Assembly (NCBI GenBank): GCA_027040585.1
Contig: JALULU010000223.1
Coordinates: 1-8,889 of the forward strand
Origin: Acidobacteriota bacterium
GTDB lineage: Bacteria > Acidobacteriota > JAAYUB01 > JAMOQF01
Length of the DNA stretch: 8,889 nucleotides
Direction of reading: 5' to 3'
The notes beneath the pieces are model-generated. The model saw nothing but the letters and a program-made list of their open reading frames with translations. It ran no database searches and had not been told where the DNA came from. A program made the translations under genes and the position numbers. The number at the start of each line of letters is the position of its first letter. Position 1 is the stretch's first letter. Shown here in pieces: positions 1 through 6,649 of this stretch.

Positions 1-2819
1 TTTTTAAGTTTATTTTTTAAGTTTGAAAAGCCACCTATGATTATTTGTAAAAGGTTATTTAAATTATGAGCTAATCCCCCTGCAAAAATACCCAATGCTT
101 CCAATCTTTGCATTTTGCTAAGCCTTTTTTGTAAACTTTTTTGTTTTGTTATTTCAAGGGCATTTAGCAGGATTAAATCTTTTCCTTCATGATTTACCAC
201 AACTGAATGAATTATCAAATTTTTTATTTCACCATTTTTAGATACTATTCTGATTTCATATTCAGCGTGGTCTTTAAAACCTTTTCTTCTTCTTCCAATT
301 ATTTCTGCCACTTTGTTATAATCTGCTGGAAGAATATAGTCTTTAATATTTCCTATTTTGTCTTCTGGGGAAAGATTTAGCGTATCTTTAACCTTATTGT
401 TGTGGAAGAGGATATTTCCATCAAAATCAATTAAAAATACAGGAATTAAGCTTGACTCAATAAGCATCTTATATTTTTCTTCTGTTTCCATCAATTTTTT
501 GGTTCTTCTATTTACTTCTTTTTCAAGTAAATTTTTCTCTTTCTTGTTGAGGTGATATTTATAGAAAGCGATTCCAAAAAATATTGATATTATGAAAAGG
601 ATAATGACAATCTGAAACCACGTTGTTTGTAAAAGAGGTGGCGTCACAGTCAACTCAAATGTAAATTTATTTTTAGATTTTGTGCCCCTTGAATTAATTG
701 CAAAAACCTCGAGTTTATAATCTCCAGGCTTTAGATACTGGAAATAAAGTGAGCTTCCTTTGATTTCTGAAAAGTTATTGTTTAAGGGTTCAATCTTATA
801 TAAAAATTTGTTAGCTCTTTCGTTATAAAAACTAAGACATCTGAAATTAAAGATTATGTCTGATTTATAATCTATTTTAATTTTTTTGGGGATATTTTTT
901 GTTCTTTTTCCATTAATAATTATGGAGTCAACATAAAATTTTGGTACCATATTTTTGTGTATAATATTTTTATCCTTTTTATATATGATGATTCCACTTG
1001 AAGTTCCAAAAAATATTAGTCCGTTATCCGATTTATAAAAGCTATCTCTTCCTGGAATTTCAGAATAAGGTATGTTCATTAATTTATTGAAATCCACTAT
1101 TTTTTTATTTTTAATGTCATAGTAGGATATTCCCCTACTTGTTCCAATCCATATTAAGTTTTTATCCTTGAGCATAGACCATACATTTAAATTGTTTAAT
1201 TTGTTTTTTGAAGGTAAAGTCTCAAGTGTCATTCTATTTGACAGTTCAAATATTCCAAGTCCCAGAGTTCCTATGTAAAATTTATTTTTATCTTTATATA
1301 TTATGGAGGTATTAATCCCTTTTAAAAAAAGTAATTTAACATTTCTGGCTGATTTGCCTAAGAGTTCAAGGTAATATATACCATTGTATGTTGAAATGAG
1401 AAAAGTATTTTTTTCAAAGTTGACAATATCTGAGATTTCTCTTCTGTTTATTTCTTCAGGTAACTTAAGTCTCATTACGTTTTTGCCTTTTACAAGTATT
1501 GCTCCAAGGTTTCCAACAAGTATATAAGAATCCTTTGAAAGTTTATATCCCTTATAAAAAATGAACCCCTCTAAAGTTATTTTCTTTCCTTTGTACAAAT
1601 ATTTGGCCTTTTTTACCTTCTTGCCATCAAAGATATATGTTCCATTATCTGTTAGAATTACAATCTTTTTTTCATTAAGTTTTAAAAAATTTAGAACAGC
1701 TACATTTGTAATAAAAGGAGAAGAAAGGGAAAAATTTGAAGTGTTTAAAATTTGAAATCCCTTCTCTGTTCCAATCAGTAATTTGTTATCGTTAAATTTA
1801 CATATGGACCATATAAATTCATTGTTTAGCCCTGAAGATTTATTAATATAAATAAGATTTTCTGGTATTTTTTTTAAAACTCCTCCATCTTCTCCAATCC
1901 AGATATTTCCTTCATAATCACAAAAAATTCTAAATAAAGTGCCCTCAGTGGCCTTTTTCTTAAGAATCGCTTCACTTAATATTTTGTTTCCCCTTATTAA
2001 AAATATCTTGTTTAGAGTAATTGCCCATACGTTGTTGTCTATATCGATTGTGTAATCAATAAAGGCGTCCTCTTTATTTTTTAATTTAATTGAATATATT
2101 TTGTTCGAATTTTCTTCGATGGTGTAAAATTTTTTATTTGTTAAAATATGCCAGGTCAAATTTGATGGGTTTCTGTCAAATTTTTGAATAAATTCATTTT
2201 TTCCAAGTTTAAAGTTCTTAATTTTCAAAGGTTTAGTTTTTCCATTTTTCAGGTTAAAAATCTTATCTCCATCTGTGAAAAAAAAGTTTCCATTTGAATC
2301 TAAATAAAGAGAGTAAAAACTATAGTTAAAATGTTCATATGGAGTTTTGTATATAAACTCTTTTTCAGATTGGGGATAGTATTCCAATATTTCATTTTTA
2401 TAGCACATGAAAAATCTTTTTTTAAAATGGTCATAAACTATCTGTGTTACATTTGCTGAATTGGGAAAAGTTTTGAAATTTACTTTTCTGAATTTTTTTC
2501 CGTCAAAAACAAAAACACCGCCTTCTGTTCCTACCCAAATTTGTCCCTCTGAATCTTCGCATATTGAATAAACAGTGGAGTTAAGTAATCCAGAAGAAAC
2601 AAAAAAGCTTTTAAACACTACTCCGTCAAAAAGTGATATGCCACCATATGTACCAAACCACATTCTTCCCTTTGAATCTTGAAAAATGGTTATAACCTGT
2701 GCCTGACAGAGTCCATCTGCCACTGTATATTTTTTAAACAGATATGATATTGATAAAATAGAATTTATTGAAATTATCAGGAAGAGAAGTAAAAAAAATG
2801 TTTTAAAAAACCTTTTCAT
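1..2819 (-). CDS. Sensor histidine kinase with Reg_prop beta-propeller, Y_Y_Y and PAS domains (3' end outside window)
   Basis: Membrane sensor kinase, 939 residues visible, no stop before the left edge. Seen: a hydrophobic N-terminus (about residues 4-24, signal or anchor). Propeller-type repeats follow to about residue 600, e.g. QDSKGRMWFGTYGGISLFDG near the start and EDSEGQIWVGTEGGVFVFDG next. A Y_Y_Y-like beta-sandwich ends in LKPGDYKLEVFAINSRG, with a transmembrane helix at about 734-753 (WFQIVIILFIISIFFGIAFY). Then come a short coiled linker, a PAS domain (about 783-895) and a HisKA H-box GGLAHNLNNLLQ with His918. The ATPase domain, and any receiver domain, would lie beyond the window. 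By family knowledge the propeller and Y_Y_Y parts are periplasmic and sense a ligand, often a glycan in Bacteroidetes relatives; the ligand here is unknown. The start at 2819 is fixed by an in-frame stop at 2829-2831. No Shine-Dalgarno is visible before it, unlike its neighbours. It follows thiI by 21 bp, so it is probably co-transcribed. Residue H+1 is Asn rather than the usual Asp/Glu. Confidence 0.9.
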   Translation of the reverse strand, partial: MKRFFKTFFLLLFLIISINSILSISYLFKKYTVADGLCQAQVITIFQDSKGRMWFGTYGGISLFDGVVFKSFFVSSGLLNSTVYSICEDSEGQIWVGTEGGVFVFDGKKFRKVNFKTFPNSANVTQIVYDHFKKRFFMCYKNEILEYYPQSEKEFIYKTPYEHFNYSFYSLYLDSNGNFFFTDGDKIFNLKNGKTKPLKIKNFKLGKNEFIQKFDRNPSNLTWHILTNKKFYTIEENSNKIYSIKLKNKEDAFIDYTIDIDNNVWAITLNKIFLIRGNKILSEAILKKKATEGTLFRIFCDYEGNIWIGEDGGVLKKIPENLIYINKSSGLNNEFIWSICKFNDNKLLIGTEKGFQILNTSNFSLSSPFITNVAVLNFLKLNEKKIVILTDNGTYIFDGKKVKKAKYLYKGKKITLEGFIFYKGYKLSKDSYILVGNLGAILVKGKNVMRLKLPEEINRREISDIVNFEKNTFLISTYNGIYYLELLGKSARNVKLLFLKGINTSIIYKDKNKFYIGTLGLGIFELSNRMTLETLPSKNKLNNLNVWSMLKDKNLIWIGTSRGISYYDIKNKKIVDFNKLMNIPYSEIPGRDSFYKSDNGLIFFGTSSGIIIYKKDKNIIHKNMVPKFYVDSIIINGKRTKNIPKKIKIDYKSDIIFNFRCLSFYNERANKFLYKIEPLNNNFSEIKGSSLYFQYLKPGDYKLEVFAINSRGTKSKNKFTFELTVTPPLLQTTWFQIVIILFIISIFFGIAFYKYHLNKKEKNLLEKEVNRRTKKLMETEEKYKMLIESSLIPVFLIDFDGNILFHNNKVKDTLNLSPEDKIGNIKDYILPADYNKVAEIIGRRRKGFKDHAEYEIRIVSKNGEIKNLIIHSVVVNHEGKDLILLNALEITKQKSLQKRLSKMQRLEALGIFAGGLAHNLNNLLQIIIGGFSNLKNKLK

Positions 2820-2840
2820 AGAAATAATTTAACATAAAAA

Positions 2841-4001
2841 TTACTCAATTTCTACAATTTCTGAGTTATTAAATGTTTCATTTTCTAAATTTTCTATTTC
2901 CATTTTTGTTTCTATTTCAAGTATCTTATATATATTACCTTTTGTTTCTGGATGTTTTGCAATTAGAAAAGAACAACAATCGCTGTAAGGTAGTATGGAT
3001 GTTTCATACAGTTTAAATTTTCTTGATTTTTCGGTTATTTCTTCTTTATTTAGTCCAATAAGTGGCGTAAATATTGGGTATTTAGAACTATTTTGAATAG
3101 CAGATATATTTTCGATGGTTTGGGATGCAACCTGTCCCAGAGAATCTCCGGTGATGAATCCTTTTCCCTTTTCTTTTTTACATATTAAGTTACCTATTCT
3201 AAACATTGATCTTCTGTAAATTATCATTCTATATTTTGGTGGACATAAAGTAATAATTTCATTTTGAAGTTTTTCAAATGGAATTAAATATAATTTTGTG
3301 GGAGGTGAATTTTTATTTATTATTTTAATAAGTTCAAACACTTTGTTTTTAACCCCACAGGAATCGTTTGTAAAATTGAAAAAATGGGCATAAATAATTT
3401 CTGCTCCTCTTATGGACATAAGTTTTGAGGCAACAGGACTGTCTATTCCACCAGAAATTAGTGAAATAAATTTTCCCGATGTTCCAATGGGAAGACCATT
3501 TAAGCCTCTTTCCTTTTCAAAAAATATATGAAATTCTTCAGGGTATATAATGATATTAACTTTAAGGTCTGGACTATCAAGGTTTACTTTATGACCAAGT
3601 TGAACTATCATACTGCCCAATTTGACATTTACTTCCTGTGAATTTAAAGGAAATCTTTTATCCACCCTTTTGCATCTAACGCCAAAGCTATTAAAGTCCA
3701 TTTTTTTCACTAATTCCACAGTTTTTTCCAATATATTTTCTTCATCTCTTCTAAATATAAAAGGAAAATAAAAGGTTGAAATACCCGGGATATCTTTTAG
3801 AATTTCTTTTATTTTGGATACATCCTTTTCATTTATATTTTCGATCCTCAACCTGCCAAATTCTTGATGCAGATTAAAGTCAATATAATTTTTTTTAAGT
3901 ATATACCATATATTATCCCTTAATTTTTTTTCAAAAAATTTCCTGTTTTTACCTTTTAACTTTATTTCTGAGTAGTTAACTATGCAAACCCTTTGATTCA
4001 T
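2841..4001 (-). CDS. thiI: tRNA 4-thiouridine synthase / thiamine-pathway sulfurtransferase ThiI, short form without rhodanese domain
   Basis: ThiI adenylates U8 of tRNA and replaces its oxygen with sulfur; in many bacteria it also feeds sulfur to the thiazole of thiamine. Seen in 386 residues: N-terminal ferredoxin-like segment (SEIKLKGKNRKFFEKKL, 11-27), THUMP region (about 60-165), PP-loop SGGIDSPVA (183-191), and the family block RRSMFRIG (263-270) followed by TGDSLGQVASQTIENI (284-299). A C-terminal DCCSFLIAKHPETKG (341-355) is where E. coli ThiI carries its catalytic Cys344. The protein ends in an acidic tail with no rhodanese domain, whereas E. coli ThiI has about 482 residues. Short ThiI proteins usually depend on a partner cysteine desulfurase; none is visible here. 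The start is supported by AGGAG at 4008-4012 (minus strand), 6 nt from the ATG. It is the first gene of a leftward unit and the sensor kinase follows 21 bp later. No thiamine riboswitch was seen upstream. Confidence 0.95.
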   Translation of the reverse strand: MNQRVCIVNYSEIKLKGKNRKFFEKKLRDNIWYILKKNYIDFNLHQEFGRLRIENINEKDVSKIKEILKDIPGISTFYFPFIFRRDEENILEKTVELVKKMDFNSFGVRCKRVDKRFPLNSQEVNVKLGSMIVQLGHKVNLDSPDLKVNIIIYPEEFHIFFEKERGLNGLPIGTSGKFISLISGGIDSPVASKLMSIRGAEIIYAHFFNFTNDSCGVKNKVFELIKIINKNSPPTKLYLIPFEKLQNEIITLCPPKYRMIIYRRSMFRIGNLICKKEKGKGFITGDSLGQVASQTIENISAIQNSSKYPIFTPLIGLNKEEITEKSRKFKLYETSILPYSDCCSFLIAKHPETKGNIYKILEIETKMEIENLENETFNNSEIVEIE

Positions 4002-4120
4002 TTTCTTCTCCTATTTCAATATCAAAGGGTGATTTTATCAAAAAAAATTTTAAAAAAAGGTGAAATAATTGTAAAATACTACGTTTTATAATTTCAATTA
4101 TTAATTTTTAAGGAGGGAAT
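4002..4120. promoter_or_regulatory. Divergent intergenic region between thiI and the HARE-HTH gene
   Basis: This 119-bp AT-rich spacer separates the two divergent transcription units and must hold the promoters of both. On the plus strand it has a perfect TATAAT and the Shine-Dalgarno AGGAGG (4111-4116). On the minus strand it has AGGAG for thiI at 4008-4012. A minus-strand -10 could not be chosen with confidence among several AT-rich candidates. No hairpin, riboswitch core or long inverted repeat was found. Confidence 0.6.
4087..4092 (+). promoter_or_regulatory. Predicted -10 box of the HARE-HTH gene
   Basis: A perfect TATAAT lies 28 nt before the ATG at 4121, giving a predicted start near 4099 and a leader of about 20 nt that contains the AGGAGG site. 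No good TTGACA-like -35 is seen at 16-18 bp upstream, so this is only a sigma-70-type guess in a very AT-rich background. Confidence 0.4.
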
Positions 4121-4975
4121 ATGGGATATATTGAGGCAGTAGTAGATATTTTAAAAGAGGTGGGAAGACCTTTAAATGTTAAAGAAATTGTTAAAATAGG
4201 GGTTGAAAAAAATTTTTTGGAGGAGAAAGAAGATAATTTAGAGGAAATTATTGATTCGATGATTTTAAACGATATTAAAACAAAGGGAATTCGTTCAAGT
4301 TTTTCGAGAATTGGACCTGGGACTTATTTTATTAGAAATATAAATTTTAATCATAGGCAGTCTAATTTCCATAGAAAAAGAGAAAAATTTATGAGACACA
4401 GGGGACAGGAAATTTCTCAAAGAGACGAGGAAAGAGCTGATATCAATTTTAAAGATAACAGCAGGAGGGAAAATAAAAGTTTTTCAGTTGATGATGTTAA
4501 AGAAGTAAATAAAGATGTAGATGTGGATAAAAAACACACTGAGGATAAAAAATGGGTAGAGGATAAAAAGCACACAGAAGTTGTAAAAAATGATGCAGCA
4601 AAAGCTATAGAAAATATAGGCAAACAGATGAATTATGAAGTAACTTTTGGTGAAGATGGTATAATTTTATGGAAAAGATCCAATAATCCTGAAGTGGCTT
4701 TTATAGTTAAACCTGAATTTTCAAGTGCCCTTATGGGGAAAATTGTTGATTTGAGAAATGACAATTTTAGAAAAATTGTTCTTATATTGAATGAGGAGGA
4801 AATTGAAAATTCTGAGAGATTTTTCCCAAATGAAGATATAAAGACTTGGTGTGAAATTTGGTCTGACAAGCTAATTAAGGAAATGGGGTACCATTGCGAA
4901 AAATTTATAGAAAATTTTAAAAAATTGATAGATTTCAGGGATATAAGCAAAAAAGGTATATATTTTTTTAAATAA
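4121..4975 (+). CDS. HARE-HTH domain protein with charged linker and an unassigned C-terminal domain
   Basis: Function unknown; probably nucleic-acid associated. Seen in 284 residues: an N-terminal winged-helix-like domain (1-72) with the HARE-HTH pattern, notably RPLNVKEIV (16-24) and IGPGTYFIR (64-72). A very hydrophilic charged linker follows (about 73-157), including a hexapeptide repeat DKKHTE/DKKWVE/DKKHTE (136-153). A compact C-terminal domain comes next (about 158-284). By family knowledge HARE-HTH modules occur in RNA polymerase delta factor, ASXL proteins and bacterial proteins fused to restriction-endonuclease-like domains. The C-terminal stretch GEDGIILWK then EVAFIVK (191-197) then a helix and KIVLIL could be such a fold; if so the usual E-x-E/K motif reads I195-V-K197 and lacks the acidic residue. 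That is inference from pattern only. It has a strong Shine-Dalgarno AGGAGG at 4111-4116. The next gene begins 49 bp later on the same strand. A delta-factor role is less likely because the C-terminus is not an acidic tail. Confidence 0.85.
   Translation: MGYIEAVVDILKEVGRPLNVKEIVKIGVEKNFLEEKEDNLEEIIDSMILNDIKTKGIRSSFSRIGPGTYFIRNINFNHRQSNFHRKREKFMRHRGQEISQRDEERADINFKDNSRRENKSFSVDDVKEVNKDVDVDKKHTEDKKWVEDKKHTEVVKNDAAKAIENIGKQMNYEVTFGEDGIILWKRSNNPEVAFIVKPEFSSALMGKIVDLRNDNFRKIVLILNEEEIENSERFFPNEDIKTWCEIWSDKLIKEMGYHCEKFIENFKKLIDFRDISKKGIYFFK
4526..4579 (+). repeat. Three-copy 18-bp in-frame tandem repeat in the HARE-HTH gene linker
   Basis: Three consecutive 18-bp units start at 4526, 4544 and 4562, each beginning GATAAAAA. 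They encode DKKHTE, DKKWVE and DKKHTE. Units 1 and 3 match at 15 of 18 positions and units 1 and 2 at 12 of 18. Whole codons are repeated, so changes in copy number would keep the reading frame and vary only linker length. Confidence 0.85.
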
Positions 4976-4990
4976 TTTATAATATTTTAG

Positions 4991-4996
4991 TATAAT
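4991..4996 (+). promoter_or_regulatory. Predicted -10 box of the proline dehydrogenase operon
   Basis: A perfect TATAAT lies 28 nt before the end of the leader that precedes the ATG at 5025. A TTTAAA at 4967-4972, overlapping the end of the HARE gene, would serve as a weak -35 with 18-bp spacing. A second perfect TATAAT at 4978-4983 has no plausible -35. The predicted start near 5003 falls inside the palindrome at 5000-5011. If real, the operon can be transcribed independently of the HARE gene. Confidence 0.4.
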
Positions 4997-4999
4997 TAA

Positions 5000-5011
5000 A
5001 CTTAATTAAGT
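5000..5011. promoter_or_regulatory. 12-bp perfect palindrome, possible operator
   Basis: ACTTAATTAAGT is identical to its own reverse complement and sits between the predicted -10 and the Shine-Dalgarno GGAG (5015-5018) of the proline dehydrogenase gene. The position suits a repressor site over the transcription start. In DNA this AT-rich a palindrome of this length can also arise by chance, and it has no spacer or GC content to act as a terminator. Confidence 0.3.
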
Positions 5012-5024
5012 CCTGGAGTGGGAA

Positions 5025-5924
5025 ATGTCGTTAAAAGAGTTTTTAGTGATGGCTACTCCATCACCGCTGGTTAAAGTTTTCGCTTCACCTTACGTGGCTG
5101 GAGATTCAATAGAAAAGGCTGTATTAACTGCAAAATCTTTGTGGGAAAATAAAAAACTTTGTTCTACAGTTGACTTACTTGGTGAGGAACTTGAGAGCGA
5201 TGAAGAGGTTGAAGAGACAATTAAAGTTTATGAGAAATTAATAGATACCCTTGGTGAGCAACCATATGCAACCATTTCTTTAAAGCCATCTCAACTTGGC
5301 TCTCATAAAGGAATTGCATATTGTGAAAAAAATATTGAAAATCTTATTGTAAGGGCAAAAAAATTTAACAATATGATAACAATTGATATGGAAGATCACA
5401 ATTACACTGATATGACCCTTGAAATGTATAGAAATTTAAAGAAAAAGCACAAAAATGTTGGAACAGTTTTACAAGCAAGGCTTTTTAGAACTGAAAATGA
5501 TATTATGAGTTTAAAGGGATTAAATGCTCATATAAGAATATGTATAGGAATTTATAAAGAACCTCCTGAAATTGCACTTCAAGATAAAACTGAGATGAAG
5601 AAAAAGTTACTTAAATACATTGAGTTACTATTTAAAGAGGGACATTATCCTGCAATTGGTACACATGAAGAATGGGTAATCAGTGAGGCTTTAAATATTG
5701 CAGATAGATTGAACATACCAAAAAATGGATATGAAATTCAGATGTTAATGGGTGTGCCGCGGGAAAAACTACAACAGGAATTGGTGTCAAATGGAATTAC
5801 AGTTAGATTGTATGTTCCTTTTGCCACCAAATGGAAATTTGCAATTGGTTACTGTAAAAGAAGACTTATTGCAAATCCAATGATGGGGGTATATGTGGTC
5901 AAAAATCTTTTTAAGAGGAACTGA
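5025..5924 (+). CDS. Proline dehydrogenase, monofunctional
   Basis: FAD-dependent oxidation of L-proline to pyrroline-5-carboxylate, the first step of proline catabolism, usually at the inner membrane face with electrons passed to quinone. Seen in 299 residues, the normal size of single-domain enzymes: TISLKPSQLG (83-92), IDMED (120-124), Q150 in LQARL, R171 in RICIGIYKEPPE (171-182), and EIQMLMGVPREKLQ (237-250). RLYVPFATKW (261-270) and the substrate-carboxylate pair R279-R280 in KRRLIANP complete the TIM-barrel motif order. Departures from what I recall as consensus: Ile174 for the Lys/Arg of RLV(K/R)GAY, and Ala283 for the Glu of RRL-x-E. GGAG at 5015-5018, 6 nt from the ATG, supports this start. 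The stop overlaps the pyrH start by one base. No pyrroline-5-carboxylate dehydrogenase is adjacent, so the second step must be encoded elsewhere or the enzyme serves another imino acid. Confidence 0.92.
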   Translation: MSLKEFLVMATPSPLVKVFASPYVAGDSIEKAVLTAKSLWENKKLCSTVDLLGEELESDEEVEETIKVYEKLIDTLGEQPYATISLKPSQLGSHKGIAYCEKNIENLIVRAKKFNNMITIDMEDHNYTDMTLEMYRNLKKKHKNVGTVLQARLFRTENDIMSLKGLNAHIRICIGIYKEPPEIALQDKTEMKKKLLKYIELLFKEGHYPAIGTHEEWVISEALNIADRLNIPKNGYEIQMLMGVPREKLQQELVSNGITVRLYVPFATKWKFAIGYCKRRLIANPMMGVYVVKNLFKRN

Positions 5925-6631
5925 TGAATTTAAAACATAAAAGGATACTTTTAAAATTAAGTGGAGAGGCTTTATCTAAAGGTAAGGATATTTTTTCCCT
6001 TGATGTTATAGATTTTATTGCTAATGAATTAAAGAAGGTATTGAGTTTAGGTGTGAAGGTAGGTATTGTAATAGGTGGTGGAAACATTTTTAGAGGTAAA
6101 TTAGGTGAAGATGAGGGCTTTAACAGAGTTGTAGGGGATTATGTTGGAATGATGGCTACAGTTATGAATGCACTTGTTGTTTCAGAAAGATTTAAAAATA
6201 TTGGAATTAAGTCGGTTGTCTTTAGTGGTATTGAATCCCCTATGGTTATTTATCCTGTGGATGTTTTAAAGGCAAAAACTTTTTTTGAAGAGGGACAGGT
6301 GGTTTTCTTTGCTGGTGGTACATCTAATCCCTATTTTACCACAGATTCAGCAGCAGCACTGAGGGCTGTCGAGATGGGATGTGATCTGTTGGTTAAGGCT
6401 ACAAAAGTTGACGGACTTTATGATAAAGATCCAATGAAATTTGATGGGGCTAAATTTATAAAAAAAGCCACATATAATGAAGTAATAGAAGGTAATTTAA
6501 ATGTTATGGATTTAACAGCTTTTTCCTTGTGTAAGGAATATGGTGTAAAAATAGCAATTACAAACCTTTTTACTGAAGACAATCTTTTAAAAATTGTTAT
6601 GGGAGAAAATCCTGGCTCACTTATTGAATAA
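5924..6631 (+). CDS. pyrH: Uridylate (UMP) kinase
   Basis: Cytoplasmic amino-acid-kinase-fold enzyme that phosphorylates UMP to UDP with ATP, essential for pyrimidine nucleotide and RNA/DNA precursor supply; bacterial forms are typically hexamers regulated by GTP and UTP. All signature blocks are present in 235 residues, the usual length: KLSGEAL (11-17), GGGNIFRG (51-58), D72 with GMMATVMNAL (75-84), GTSNPYFTTDSAAALRA (132-148), KATKVDGLYDKDP (158-170) and MDLTAFSLC (195-203). Ser134 replaces the Gly usual in GTGNPFFTTD. The ATG shares its A with the TGA stop of proline dehydrogenase. AGAGGA at 5914-5919 is the Shine-Dalgarno, so translation is probably coupled. The common bacterial neighbours rpsB, tsf and frr are absent on both sides, which is unusual context for pyrH. 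Confidence 0.97.
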   Translation: MNLKHKRILLKLSGEALSKGKDIFSLDVIDFIANELKKVLSLGVKVGIVIGGGNIFRGKLGEDEGFNRVVGDYVGMMATVMNALVVSERFKNIGIKSVVFSGIESPMVIYPVDVLKAKTFFEEGQVVFFAGGTSNPYFTTDSAAALRAVEMGCDLLVKATKVDGLYDKDPMKFDGAKFIKKATYNEVIEGNLNVMDLTAFSLCKEYGVKIAITNLFTEDNLLKIVMGENPGSLIE

Positions 6632-6649
6632 ATGATGTGGGGGTGATAG

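Noticed and set aside
358..555. Plus-strand ORF of 65 codons
   Set aside because: It lies antisense within the PAS and linker region of the sensor kinase, has low-complexity Ser/Leu/Phe content, no ribosome-binding site and no family resemblance.
1561..1755. Plus-strand ORF of 64 codons
   Set aside because: It is antisense to the propeller region of the sensor kinase, whose frame is uninterrupted and shows real repeat motifs.
4002..4120. Possible thiamine riboswitch ahead of thiI
   Set aside because: The spacer is short and almost entirely A/T; I find no CUGAGA-type core or stable paired stems.
4417..4950. Two minus-strand ORFs (4417-4623 and 4633-4950)
   Set aside because: They are antisense to the HARE-HTH gene. 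Their Ser/Phe/Leu-rich translations are what AT-rich charged-residue codons give on the opposite strand.
5000..5011. Rho-independent terminator after the HARE-HTH gene
   Set aside because: The palindrome has no loop, only two G-C pairs, and no T-run after it, so it would not form a terminator hairpin.
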